Source: Tumebacillus permanentifrigoris (GTDB taxonomy: Bacteria; Bacillota; Bacilli; Tumebacillales; Tumebacillaceae). From it: a stretch of DNA of 64,000 nucleotides. The first letter of the stretch is position 1. Each line of letters opens with the position of its first letter. A model generated the notes under the pieces. The model made no database searches. It saw only the letters and a program-made list of their open reading frames with translations, and was not told where the DNA came from. Of the stretch, positions 26,501 through 36,800 are shown in pieces. The stretch is from NCBI RefSeq assembly GCF_003148565.1, contig NZ_QGGL01000011.1:62001-126000 (forward strand), in the 5' to 3' direction. A program made the translations under genes and the position numbers.

Positions 26501-26890
26501 GGAGCCAAGGCCGCGTCGCTGTACTCGGTGATCTTGATCGGGCAAAACGTGACGGATGGCGAGATTCGCTTGAACGGGATGCGTTTGAAGCCACAGCCGT
26601 TGACCGAGTTACTGGCTGACCGGGTGCAGGAGGCGGTGCAACGCTTGTATGGGACGGAAGAAGCGGAATCGTCCGCCTATGAATTGGTGATGTCGATGCG
26701 CGAAGTGGATGGCGGGATCGTGCTGGAGGCGAACTACGCGGTTGCCAAATTCCGTCCAGAGACTGTGGATCGGTTCTTGGAGCAAATCGTTCAAGTATTG
26801 GAGCAGTTTTCCACCGACCCAGAGCTGCGATTGTCACAGCTTCAGATTGAGGAAGCCGTGGCAGAGGATGCTTGGGAAGAGCTTTTTTGA
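23600..26890 (+). CDS. NRPS protein P1: degenerate C - relic A - T - C
   Basis: A 1096-residue nonribosomal peptide synthetase. Residues about 5-440 are a condensation-like domain whose HHxxxDG motif is replaced by LHADPDS (H133-S138), so it is probably inactive for peptide bonds. Residues about 470-527 look like a remnant of an adenylation domain: VQVRVVDASGEWVPLGAVGVI, then SRGRLWPGGRLER (compare the A7 region TGDLxxxxPDGRLE); core motifs A1-A5 are absent. A carrier domain follows (NFFDLGGHSL, Ser571) and then a complete C domain with H765-H-I-G-Y-D-G771. The T domain must be loaded by another protein or used as a relay. TTG start 23600 follows GAGAGGAAG. Confidence 0.9.
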   Translation: MNTSIEGYRLSPQQKRVWNTSRTSQLQMSVLVEGSLQPDLLAEALEELVHREEVLRTVFHKMPGLSIPVQVVLDEVKTAWTVYENVQSPDIERILNELSLTTCDLEKGPLLRAALLSEQPERGIVVLQVPALHADPDSKYLVHEWFRLYEARVQQQQTVSVDAEEEAITYTVISEWLNQLLEDEESDTGRAFWSRQRLDAVPALHVPWQLATENQEQVLKSQRVSGNIWQELARTASQWNVQTQDLVLLAWRTVWQRVSGQSEIVMGLSCDGRTDEGVETALGLMTRYVPLTSHWNEEERVQDAAVRLSRVTLEAYEWQESWSWELTTPKAGTAAERGMFQIGFESRERWSDFEVAGVRVSLLQERGQVEPFEALLSCYMDADGAELTVRTDGRIWPEEAVNQWLFALLEMLEQLSTDSHLRCGELRFWHSSTKDLQAAALRGQAGSLERAEDDGWLYVTEHLENYDLWRPLPDVQVRVVDASGEWVPLGAVGVIEARKQDLADAEWTTLSRGRLWPGGRLERMQEELHRDGELSAPRNEVERGLAAIWSEVLGVEEIDVHDNFFDLGGHSLLATQVVIRMRATYGVEFPMRIVFETKTLEALAQAVERAVGAQTQVSATSYASIPRLPEQALYPLSPSQERLWFSAQLSTSNQFGSGFYYVIEGELHTDCFARAFEALVARHAIMRTTIEVQDGVAYQRLNAGVQPHLHQHDVQELPESEQLAMVRESVLDVWTTPFNLSNESFFRFELYRLSPQKSLLFLCAHHIGYDGWAVRLLIRDLNEYYSAFRRGEDEVKLPEVVPFADAAAWMHQRLADGELQSQLDYWLTQLRDDVQPPSLPGDTGVWARNPLDVRTIEMSSEITARLNQLAQDQGSSLYATVLSGVMAWLSRLSRETLVTVGATLSGRTHPELEEVFGPMINPVAMRTDLSGNPTCAEMVARAAQTSFDAYANQDYPFDLLWQELRKRGAKAASLYSVILIGQNVTDGEIRLNGMRLKPQPLTELLADRVQEAVQRLYGTEEAESSAYELVMSMREVDGGIVLEANYAVAKFRPETVDRFLEQIVQVLEQFSTDPELRLSQLQIEEAVAEDAWEELF

Positions 26891-26903
26891 GGAGGGAATT
26901 GGA

Positions 26904-29900
26904 TTGAAGATGACCGTTGAGGGTCGTGAAAGCCTACCCATTGTCAATATGCCGACCGATGCGCCGCGCAAGGCCGTGCCGTCCATGCACAGCCGTCGTG
27001 TAGCTCGTGAATTTCCGGAAGGTCTTGCAATCGGGTTGAGCCAACTGAGCAAGCAGTTTGGGTCCACGATGGAAGATGTGGTGCTCGCGGCTATTCACGC
27101 CCTGTTGTATCGCTACACGGGACAGGATGATCTTGTCATAGGGGTGCAGTCTGCCACCGGCTCTGTACATCCATCGCGGGTACATGTAGCACCGGACCAG
27201 CCGTTCTCTACGTTGGTACAGTCGGTGCGTTGTGGTCCGGCAATCGAAACGGACGTGTCCGTTTTTCAAGTTGGATATGCGTGGGGCTCTGTCGCAAGTG
27301 CGGACCCCGGGCAGTCACCGTATGAGTTGTCGTTGATCATCAGTGACAAGGTGCTAGCCGCTGATTATCGTGTTGAACTGTTGGAGCACGAGACGGTGGA
27401 AAAGTTGTTGGAGAGCTTGGAAACGATGTTGGTTGGCATCGTAGAGCAGCCGGACTCGGATCTACTGGGTCTGCCAGTGCTCTCTGCCTTGGAGAGGCAG
27501 CGAGTGTTGCATGGGCTGAATGATACGTCGGTCGACTATGGGCCGGAGGAATGCATTCATACGATGTTCGAGCGGCAGGTTGCCAAGACGCCCGACGCGG
27601 TCGCGTTGGTTTTTGAAGGCCAGGTGCTAACGTACCGCCAGCTCAACGAGCGTGCCAATCAGGTTGCCCATTACTTGGTGCGGTCGGGCGTCGGTCCGGA
27701 TGTGCGGGTGGGCGTATGCATGGATCGTTCGCTGGAGATGTTGATTGCGATCTACGGCGTGCTCAAGACCGGCGGTGTCTACGTACCAGTTGATCCCTAT
27801 CACCCAGCGGAGCGTATGGCGTTTACGATGGAGGATTCGCAGGTGCCGCTGATGCTCACACAGAAGCGGTGGTTGGAACAGCTGCCGAACGCAGGGTTTG
27901 AATTGATCTGCCTCGATACCGAGTGGACGAAGTTCGCTGAGGAGAGCACGGAAAACCCAGGTGGTACGTTCTCTCCGGACAACATGATCAGCATTCTCTA
28001 TACGTCTGGCTCAACTGGCAAACCCAAAGGGGTCATGAGCACACACCGCGGGATCTGTAACCTGTTGCGCTGGATGCAGGGGGTGTTTGGACTGACTCCA
28101 GATGACCGCCATGTGTTGAAGACACCTTACAGTTTTGACGTATCGGCGTGGGAGCTGTTCTGGCCGCTGGTCTACGGAGCGCGTCTCGTCATCGCCCGAC
28201 CAGAAGGGCACAAGGACAGTGCATACTTGGTCAAGTTGGTGAAGGAACAGGGAATTACGACGATCGTATTTGCGCCGTCGATGATGCAGTTGTTCCTAGA
28301 GGAGCACGGAGTCGAGGACTGCACGACGATCAAGCGGGCACTTTGCGCAGGGGAAGCGTTGCCGTTTGAGTTGCAAGAGCGCTATTTTGCAAAATTGGAT
28401 GCCGAGTTACACAATCTGTATGGGCCGACGGAAGCATCGGTCATCGTCTTGCATTGGCAGTGTGAGCGCGAGTCGGCAAAGCGGGTCGTCCCGATCGGGT
28501 ATCCGATCGCCAACACGCAGATCTACTTGCTCGACGACCGGATGCAACCAGTGCCGCGCGGTGTGGCGGGCGAATTGTTCATCGGCGGTACGGCAGTTGC
28601 CCGTGGGTATCTGAATCGACCGGAACTCAATGAGGAGAAATTCGTAGTCGACCCGTTCACGACCAAGCCAGGTGCTCGCTTATATCGAACAGGTGACTTG
28701 GCGCGGCATCTGCCTGATGGCACGATCGACTACATTGGACGCATCGACCATCAAGTCAAACTTCGGGGTTTGCGAATTGAACTTGGAGAGATCGAGGCGG
28801 TGTTGCAAACGCATGAGGCCGTACGCGAGGTCGTGGTTGTGGCCCAGGAGGATCGCCACGGCGGGAAGTTTCTCGCTGCGTTCCTAACAGCGGTTGAAGG
28901 AGCGGACCTCGATCAGACGGTACTCCGCCACTATGTGAAGTCTAAATTGCCGGACTATATGGTTCCTAACGTATTCGTGGTGTTGGAGCAGATGCCGCTG
29001 TCCCCTAATGGCAAGATTGACCGTAAAGCGCTACCACAAGTCTCGTTTTCCGATAATGCCCGCGAGGAGCACATCGCGCCGCGAACCCCGTTGGAACAGA
29101 CGATTGCGCAGATTTGGCAAGACGTGTTACAGGTGCCGGATGTAGGCGTGACCGACCACTTTTTCTACTTGGGAGGGCATTCGTTGTTTGCCAACCAAGT
29201 GGTGGCACGCCTGCGCGAGACGCTGGGCGCGCACTTGTCGGTGGGTGAGTTGTTCGACTGTCCGACGGTGGAGGAGCTGGCCGTTTTACTAGAGGGACGT
29301 TCAACTGAGCGATCGGAGTCGGTTGCGTGGGAAACCTCGGAGCGTCCTGAGCAGTTGCCGTTGTCGCATGCCCAAGAAGCCATGTGGTTTGTGGAACAGT
29401 TAAACCCCGACACGACGCAGTTCAACGTGCCTTTCGGGTTGCGTTTGGAAGGGAACTTGGACGTGGATGCGTTGCGTGGCAGCCTGAGCGAAGTGGTGCG
29501 GCGACATGAAGCGTTGCGCACAGTATTCACTGTGGTGGACGAGAAGCCGATGCAACGAATTGTAGAGCCTAGCACCTGGGATGTACCGCTTGTTGACCTC
29601 AGCGAAGAGACAGAATCGGAACGTCAATCGGCGTTCGAGCGTCTGCTTGCGAACGATGCTCAGCAGCCGTTTGATCTGCAAAATGGGCCGCTGTATCGAG
29701 GTTGCTTGGTGCGAATGCGTTCGGAGGACTATCTGTTGCTACTCAACATCCACCATATCGTGTTCGATGCGCGCTCGCTTGATGTGTTCAAGCGAGAGTT
29801 GCTGGCGCTGTATGAGGGATCTGTGCTAGCCGAAGTGGCGATGCAGTATCCCGATCATGCATATCGTGAGCGAAATCGCCTGGAGGAGGGGCAGCTGCGC

Positions 29901-32900
29901 GGTCTGGAGTACTGGACCCGGCAGTTGGCTGGCTCATTGCCACAGATCGACCTCCCGATGGATCGTCCGCTGACGGCAGACGTTTCCACACGTGGCAGGA
30001 TGCAACGCAGCCCGTTACCCGTAGAGGTGACAGCAGCTGTCAAGTCGTTATGTCGGGAGGAGCGCGTGACACCGTTCATGGTGTTCCTTGCCGTGTACAA
30101 CTTGTTGCTACACCGTCTGTCCGGACTCGACGATCTGATCGTCGGAACGCCAGTCGCCAATCGGGATCGTCTCGAAACGGAAGAGATGATCGGTCTGTTG
30201 CTGAACACCCTCCCCTTACGCTGTGATCTCTCGGGCAATCCGAGTTTCCGCGACCTGCTTCGTCGGGTGCGCAGTGTGACGTTACAAGGCTACGAACATG
30301 CCGCGGTGCCATTTGAAAAAGTGGTCGAAGCGGTGCAACCAGAGCGCAGTCTCCTGCGCAATCCGATCTTTGATGTGATGATCAATTACCTTGACTCGCC
30401 GGAAACGACAGTACAAGCAGCCGGGATACGGGCCACGACGACGTACGACTTCCAACTGGTGTCCAAGCATCTGATGACCTTGTTCGTGCAAGAGGTGGAA
30501 CAGGTGATGGTTCTGGAGTTGGTCTGTCGGGCCGAACTGTTCTCTGAGGTGCGTGGGGCGATGTTGCTGGAGCAACTGCAAGGGCTCCTACAACAAACGC
30601 TGGCCGAACCCGATCGCCCGATTGGAACGTTTACATTGCTGACGGAGACGGCTCAAGCAATCCTGCCTGAAGTGGCGATGCCGTTGGATGAGCCGCAGTA
30701 TCCATCGGTGCTGACCGAGTTCCGGGCACGTGCGATGGAGCTACCTACGAAGAGTGCGGTTGTCCAAGCTGGGCGTGCTGTGTCCTACGGAGACTTGCTG
30801 GCTCGGGTAGATCGGTTGGCGCATGCCCTGCGTGCACAAGGATTGCAAAAAGGCGATGTAACAGCGGTGATCAGCCGTCGTCGCATCGGATTCGTGGTCA
30901 GCGCGTTGGCTGTTCTGCAAAGCGGGGGCGTGTTGCTTCCTGTGGACGCGGATCTACCGCCGTTGCGCCAACGCATGATGCTGGAGCAAGCCGTACCGAA
31001 GCGTCTGCTGCTCTGCACAGAGCAGGAACTGGCAGACGAAGTTCGTGATCTGGCAGAGGGATTGCCTTTGTTGCGTGTATCTGAGGAAACGGGCGATGTG
31101 GGTACGAATTCCGTTCTGGCCGGCGAGGAGAGCGCGGTGTGGGAAGAGCTGGAGCCGGATGCCCCCGCCTATCTGTTCTTCACGTCTGGTACAACAAATC
31201 TGCCCAAAGGGGTGCTGGGCACTCACAAGGGCTTGAACCACTTCCTGGCTTGGCAGCGTGAGGAGTTCCATGTTGGTTCAGAGGATCGGGTCGCGCAGAT
31301 GATCCACTTGTCCTTCGACGCGATTCTGCGCGACATCTTCTTGCCACTTACTGCTGGAGCCACTCTGCACCTGTTGGACGAGCCGGAAGATCTCAGCCCA
31401 GATGTGGTGTTTCCTTGGTTGGAACGGGAGCGTATCACCATCTTGCACTCGGTTCCGTCGTTGGCGCAGTCGTGGCTACAAGGGGCACCAGAGGGTGTGA
31501 CGCTACCGTCGTTGCGCTGGCTGTTCCTTTCCGGAGAACCGTTGACCGATGGATTTGTGACGAGGTGGCACGCGCGTTTTACTGAGGGTGAGCTCGTGAA
31601 CTTCTACGGCCCAACGGAAACGACGATGATCAAAACTTCCTATCACGTTCGCCGTGGTGAAGTCATGCCGGGCCTGCAACCGGCCGGGTGGCCACAACCG
31701 AACACGCAGGTGTGGGTGGTCAACGCAAGCGGCCAACTCTGCGGGATCGGAGAGGCGGGAGAGATCGTCCTGCGCACACCTTTTGGTACGCTAGGCTATC
31801 TCAATGCGCCAGAGGAACAGGCGCTGCGTTTCCGTCCGAATCCGTTTGGTGAGGCTGTGCAAGACCGCGTCTATTACACAGGTGACCGTGGGCGCTACCG
31901 ACCGGATGGCGCGTTGGAAGTGCTAGGTCGTCTCGACGATCAAATCAAAGTGCGCGGCGTGCGCGTCCAGTTGGGCGAAGTATCGGCTGTTCTGATGCGC
32001 CATCCAGCTGTAGCCGCTTGCACCGTGCTTGATCTGCAGGATGCACAAGGGCAGACGCAACTCGCCGCCTATGTGGTACCGACCCACACGGAGTCGATCT
32101 CTGTGGAGGAATTGCGCCTTCACCTTGAACGGCGGCTCCCGAGTGCATTTGTACCCGCTTATTATCTGCTGCTCGATGCCTTGCCGCTCATGGTGAACGG
32201 AAAAGTCGACCGTCGGGCACTGCCACGACCGGAAGTTGCGGCAGGAATTGATCCGGACGTGCGTGTGGCACAGACAGGAATCGAAGCAACGGTAAGCAAG
32301 ATTTGGTCAGAGGTCTTAGGGCTGGAGCGCATCGGCGTGAACCAGAACTTTTTTGCCCTCGGTGGTCACTCCTTGCTCTCCACACAAGTCATGTCCCGCG
32401 TTCGTCGTCAATTCGGCGTGGACCTGCCTTTGCGCCACTTGTTCGAAGGACCGACGATTGAACAGTTGGCGATTGCGGTGGAGACGGCGTTGCGAGAACA
32501 ACCCGTAGAGCAGCTAGGTGAACTGACAGCGATCTCTCGTGAGGGAGCCCTGCCGTTGTCCGATATGCAAAAACAACTCTGGTTCTTCGAGCAACTCGAA
32601 TCCCAGAGTGCACTCTACCATGTGCCGTTTGCGTTGCGTTTCGAGGGTGACTTGAACAAGGGTCATCTACAAGCTGCCTTGCAGGAGATCATCTGTCGCC
32701 ATGAGTCGCTGCGTACCGCGTTTCGCGCTCAGGAAGACGAGGCGGTTGCCATCGTATTGCCGCCGGAAGCGGTGAACCTGCCGATGACCGATTTACAGGG
32801 GCATGCCTACGACGATCGCGAGCAGGTGCTGGAGCGGATGATTCTGGAGGATAGCGCTCGTCCGTTTGACATGCATGCGGGTTCACTGTACCAGTTCCAC

Positions 32901-33893
32901 CTGTACCGTCTGGCGCCAAGTGAACATGTGTTGCTTGCCACCCTACACCATATCATCTCGGATGGTTGGTCGGCGGGTGTGTTCACGCGGGAAGTCGCGG
33001 CGCTCTATACCGCGTTTGCCCAAGGCAAGCCTTCGCCACTCATCCAGCCCGCCTGGCAATATGTCGACTACGCGGCTTGGCAACAGCGTTTTGTCCAGAG
33101 TGAGGCCTATGAGCGACAAGTGGCGTACTGGAAAAGGCAACTGGGTGGCCAGTTGCCAATCCTCGAACTCCCGACCGACCGTCCCCACCCTTCGAAGCCG
33201 AGTTATGCAGGGGCGGTAATCCGCACTTCGCTCCCGAGCGCACTCGTTCAGCAAGTTGAGGCGTTCGCGCTCGAACAAGAGGTCACGGTGCAGATGGTCA
33301 TGCTGACTGCATTCCAGGCGATGCTGTATGCGCGTACTCGACAGGAGGACCTGTTGATCGGCGTACCTGTCGCTAACCGTTTGTTGGAGGAGACAGAAGG
33401 GCTGATCGGCTATTTCGTGAACACGCTGGTGTTGCGCACGAGTTTGGCGGGCAATCCGAGCATCGGCGAATGGCTCCACCGCGTGCGGCTGACTTCGTTA
33501 GAAGCGTATGCACACCAAAGCGTACCATTTGAGAAGTTGGTGGCGGAACTCCAGCCGGAACGAAATCTGAGCCGTTCCCCGCTCTTCCAAGTCATGTTTA
33601 ATTATCAACTTGTGGCCCAGAACCACTATCAGCTGCCAGACCTTCAGATGAGCACAATTTCGGTCGGCCGTGAAACAGCCAAGTTCGATTTGAATGTACA
33701 CGTCCACCAGTATGCAAATGGAATTGACGTACTGTTCGAATATCGCACCGACTTGTTCGAATCGGTGACCATGCAAGGGATGGCGGAGCAGTTCCAAGAG
33801 TTGCTGCACCGCTTGACGGAAGACCCGGAGATACGTCTGCGCGAGATCGTCCAGTCACCATTGGGAGACCTTGAGGACGAGTTATTCGGGTAA
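26904..33893 (+). CDS. NRPS protein P2: partial C - A - T - C - A - T - C
   Basis: About 2329 residues. The N-terminus (to about 200) covers only the C-terminal lobe of a C domain (MPTDAPRKAV..., LLYRYTGQDDLVIGVQ); the lobe with HHxxxDG is missing. A1 follows (LYTSGSTGKPKG near 365, LYGPTEASV), then T (Ser760), C (HHIVFDARS from H950, Gly to Ala), A2 (FFTSGTTNLPKG near 1425), T (Ser1823) and a full C domain (HHIISDGWS, H2015). Specificity residues aligned by eye to GrsA read D-V-W-V-L-A-L-V-I for A1 and D-A-R-H-F-S-F-M-I for A2; no confident substrates. The start is probably TTG 26904, 7 bases after GGAGGG; ATG 26910 is possible. The C-terminus DLEDELFG is acidic. Confidence 0.93.
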   Translation: MKMTVEGRESLPIVNMPTDAPRKAVPSMHSRRVAREFPEGLAIGLSQLSKQFGSTMEDVVLAAIHALLYRYTGQDDLVIGVQSATGSVHPSRVHVAPDQPFSTLVQSVRCGPAIETDVSVFQVGYAWGSVASADPGQSPYELSLIISDKVLAADYRVELLEHETVEKLLESLETMLVGIVEQPDSDLLGLPVLSALERQRVLHGLNDTSVDYGPEECIHTMFERQVAKTPDAVALVFEGQVLTYRQLNERANQVAHYLVRSGVGPDVRVGVCMDRSLEMLIAIYGVLKTGGVYVPVDPYHPAERMAFTMEDSQVPLMLTQKRWLEQLPNAGFELICLDTEWTKFAEESTENPGGTFSPDNMISILYTSGSTGKPKGVMSTHRGICNLLRWMQGVFGLTPDDRHVLKTPYSFDVSAWELFWPLVYGARLVIARPEGHKDSAYLVKLVKEQGITTIVFAPSMMQLFLEEHGVEDCTTIKRALCAGEALPFELQERYFAKLDAELHNLYGPTEASVIVLHWQCERESAKRVVPIGYPIANTQIYLLDDRMQPVPRGVAGELFIGGTAVARGYLNRPELNEEKFVVDPFTTKPGARLYRTGDLARHLPDGTIDYIGRIDHQVKLRGLRIELGEIEAVLQTHEAVREVVVVAQEDRHGGKFLAAFLTAVEGADLDQTVLRHYVKSKLPDYMVPNVFVVLEQMPLSPNGKIDRKALPQVSFSDNAREEHIAPRTPLEQTIAQIWQDVLQVPDVGVTDHFFYLGGHSLFANQVVARLRETLGAHLSVGELFDCPTVEELAVLLEGRSTERSESVAWETSERPEQLPLSHAQEAMWFVEQLNPDTTQFNVPFGLRLEGNLDVDALRGSLSEVVRRHEALRTVFTVVDEKPMQRIVEPSTWDVPLVDLSEETESERQSAFERLLANDAQQPFDLQNGPLYRGCLVRMRSEDYLLLLNIHHIVFDARSLDVFKRELLALYEGSVLAEVAMQYPDHAYRERNRLEEGQLRGLEYWTRQLAGSLPQIDLPMDRPLTADVSTRGRMQRSPLPVEVTAAVKSLCREERVTPFMVFLAVYNLLLHRLSGLDDLIVGTPVANRDRLETEEMIGLLLNTLPLRCDLSGNPSFRDLLRRVRSVTLQGYEHAAVPFEKVVEAVQPERSLLRNPIFDVMINYLDSPETTVQAAGIRATTTYDFQLVSKHLMTLFVQEVEQVMVLELVCRAELFSEVRGAMLLEQLQGLLQQTLAEPDRPIGTFTLLTETAQAILPEVAMPLDEPQYPSVLTEFRARAMELPTKSAVVQAGRAVSYGDLLARVDRLAHALRAQGLQKGDVTAVISRRRIGFVVSALAVLQSGGVLLPVDADLPPLRQRMMLEQAVPKRLLLCTEQELADEVRDLAEGLPLLRVSEETGDVGTNSVLAGEESAVWEELEPDAPAYLFFTSGTTNLPKGVLGTHKGLNHFLAWQREEFHVGSEDRVAQMIHLSFDAILRDIFLPLTAGATLHLLDEPEDLSPDVVFPWLERERITILHSVPSLAQSWLQGAPEGVTLPSLRWLFLSGEPLTDGFVTRWHARFTEGELVNFYGPTETTMIKTSYHVRRGEVMPGLQPAGWPQPNTQVWVVNASGQLCGIGEAGEIVLRTPFGTLGYLNAPEEQALRFRPNPFGEAVQDRVYYTGDRGRYRPDGALEVLGRLDDQIKVRGVRVQLGEVSAVLMRHPAVAACTVLDLQDAQGQTQLAAYVVPTHTESISVEELRLHLERRLPSAFVPAYYLLLDALPLMVNGKVDRRALPRPEVAAGIDPDVRVAQTGIEATVSKIWSEVLGLERIGVNQNFFALGGHSLLSTQVMSRVRRQFGVDLPLRHLFEGPTIEQLAIAVETALREQPVEQLGELTAISREGALPLSDMQKQLWFFEQLESQSALYHVPFALRFEGDLNKGHLQAALQEIICRHESLRTAFRAQEDEAVAIVLPPEAVNLPMTDLQGHAYDDREQVLERMILEDSARPFDMHAGSLYQFHLYRLAPSEHVLLATLHHIISDGWSAGVFTREVAALYTAFAQGKPSPLIQPAWQYVDYAAWQQRFVQSEAYERQVAYWKRQLGGQLPILELPTDRPHPSKPSYAGAVIRTSLPSALVQQVEAFALEQEVTVQMVMLTAFQAMLYARTRQEDLLIGVPVANRLLEETEGLIGYFVNTLVLRTSLAGNPSIGEWLHRVRLTSLEAYAHQSVPFEKLVAELQPERNLSRSPLFQVMFNYQLVAQNHYQLPDLQMSTISVGRETAKFDLNVHVHQYANGIDVLFEYRTDLFESVTMQGMAEQFQELLHRLTEDPEIRLREIVQSPLGDLEDELFG

Positions 33894-33899
33894 GGAAAG

Positions 33900-36800
33900 G
33901 TGGGTCTGGAAATTTTGAACTATCTATCCAAAGAGAATGTGCTAGAGGTGCTGGAACTTTCCGTTTTGCAAGAGCGGATGATCGCTGACGGAACCCCACA
34001 CCTCAGCCAGTATGCCTATGAGGTGGAAAATACGCTCGATCAGGTCTTGTTGGATCAGGCGTTGCAGGCGGTCATCGCGGCTCATCCGGAAGTGCGCTCT
34101 GTTTTCCGTACCTTGAAGAACCGCACGGTGCAAGTGTTGCTGAAGACACGACCGATTTTGCTGGAGGTACATGACCTGCGCAGTCTGACGGAAGCGCAAC
34201 GCGCGGGAGCAGAAGCGGAACTTGTGACACAGATGGGCACCCCGATTGAGATCGGGGCGGGCCCGCTCCTGCGCTTCGCTCTGGTTCGCCACACGGAGGC
34301 TTGCACGCAGCTGTGGGTCACACATCATGACTTGATTCTCGATGAACAGAGTCGTACGGCGCTGTTGGAGGATTGGTTTGCTGTGTATGAGTCGATGGTG
34401 GCAAAAAACGCTCCGTCGCTCTCGCCGGAACGTCCGCGCTTCGCTATGTATTTGCAGTGGCTGACTCGCAAGGATTGGATGCCGGCCAAGGAGTTCTGGC
34501 GCGCACAAGCTGGGGAACTCGTGCCGTCCGCGATGTTTTCATCGGTGCGGCGTGGTACGGGTTTGAACAAGCGTCGTCGGTCTGTTACGCAGACCTTGTC
34601 ACCGCAGTTGAGCGACGCATTGCGTGAGCTGGCGGCACGAGCGCAGGTCTCGGACCGCGCTGTGGCCGCCGCCGCATGGGCGATGCTGGCAGCACTTTAT
34701 GGCGGAGAGGAACAGGTGACATTTGGCTGGCAGGCGGAAGGACGCCCGGCAGATGTGGTGGATGTCGCCCGTATGCTAGGCTCCTTTGCTCAACTCTTGC
34801 CGGTCTCGATGAACGTGGCGGGAGAGCAGATTCTGCTGGATTTCTTGCGCGGATCTGAGCAGCGGATACAAGGGGTGGAGGCGGTTGCTTTTCTCCCTGA
34901 GGAGGAGGCGCGCCGCGATGCAGAGGTGCCGGATGGGGTGTCGATGTATGACACGAGCCTCGCGTTCTCGACATCGTCAGACATTCGTTGGACGCCGCTG
35001 TGGGAGCAGGTGAGTTCCGGTCAGAAGCCGATGCTGCAGCTAGTTGTGCGGGCGGGGAAATCGTGGCGGGTGGACTGGTCGTTTGCCGATGATGAGTTGC
35101 CAGCCTCGACGGTCGAACGCCTGCAACACCAATGGCACACGTTGTTGGAGAGCTTGGCAGAAGCCAACCTCGCAGCTCCGATGTCGGAGTTGCGTCTGAC
35201 CTCTGCGCAGGAACAGAGCGAACTTGAAGCGTTCAATCGTTCTGAACTGCCGAATCCAGATCTGAGTTTGTTGGCGCATCAAGTCATTGAGCAACAAGTG
35301 GTGCGCACACCGGACGCGACTGCGGTGCGGTGCGGCGAAGATTCGATGACCTACGCCGAACTAAACGCCCAAGCCAATCTCGTAGCGTGGCAATTGCGGG
35401 ACATGGGATTTGGCCGTGATGATGTTGCAGCCTTGTTCGCCGAACGTGATATTGAGATGTTGATCGGCATCCTTGGGGTACTCAAGGCGGGTGGCGCATA
35501 CGTGCCACTGGACGCAGCCAATCCAGTCGCCCGCAATCGCACGGTGGTTGAAACGTCACGCGCCAAGGTAGTCCTGACTCAAGCACCATTGGTTTCGGAG
35601 AGCGAGGTGCTGATCGAGGGCTTGGAGACAGCTCCCGTGCTTGTCAATCTGAGTGACTCTACCCCGCGTGCCGCGTTGTCGCGTGCGAATCCACCCGCTA
35701 TCAACGAACCGGGTGACCTCGCGAATGTGTTCTATACATCTGGTTCTACCGGGCTGCCCAAGGGCGCGATGGTTGAGCACATCGGGATGTTAAACCACCT
35801 ATACGCCAAGATCGGGTTGCTGGAGGTGACGTCCGACAGCATCGTGGCGCAGACGGCGTCGCACTGCTTTGATATCTCGGTCTGGCAATTCCTCGCCCCC
35901 TTGATGGTCGGGGGAATTACGGTGATCTATCCAAACGCAGTGTCGGGCGATCCAGACGGACTTTTAGACGCGACTGAGCGTGACGGGGTGACAGATCTGG
36001 AGTTAGTGCCCGCGATGATCGAGATGATCTGGCGTGCGGCGCAAGAGCATCAAAAAGTGGCATTGTCGTCGCTTCGGCACTTGGTCGCCACAGGAGAGGG
36101 ATTGCCGTCAGAACTTTGCAACCGCTGGCGACGCCTCTATCCGAACGTGCGCATGATCAATGCGTATGGCGCTTCGGAAACTTCCGATGACTTCACACAT
36201 GAGGTGATCGACTCGTGGGTGTCGGAGGATCGACCGTACGTGTCGCTTGGCACCGTCATTCCGCATCATCGGGTGTACGTGCTCGATCGTTTCCTGCGCG
36301 ATGTGCCGATTGGAGGCATTGGGGAGATCTGTGTGACGGGTGTCGGGGTCGGGCGCGGGTATCTGCATGATCCGGAGCGCACGGCAAAAGCGTTTTTACG
36401 AAATCCGTTCGCAGACGGCATGGGGGAGCGGTTGTACCGTACGGGCGACCTTGGGTACTTTACGCCCGACGGGCGGCTTGCCTACATCAGCCGGGCTGAC
36501 TTCCAAGTCAAAGTGCGTGGGCACCGCATGGAATTAGGTGAAGTGGAGGGCGCATTGCGCCGTCATCCATGGGTAGACCAGTGCGTGGCCCTCGTGCGCA
36601 AGGACGAATTTGGACAGAACCGATTGTTGGCGTATGTCGTGACGTCACAGAAGATTGAGACCGCCGAACTTCGAGAGCATTTGAAGCAGTTGGTACCGGA
36701 GTACATGATTCCGGAGGCACTGATCTTCCTCGACCGATTGCCGCTGAACCGCAACGGCAAGGTTGATCGCAAGGCACTGCCGGAACCCGAGCAGAGCGAC

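Noticed and set aside
26709-26903. Extending P2 upstream into the end of P1
   Set aside because: The frame is open but overlaps coding sequence of P1's C domain in another frame; the GGAGGG site right after the P1 stop supports the start at 26904 or 26910.
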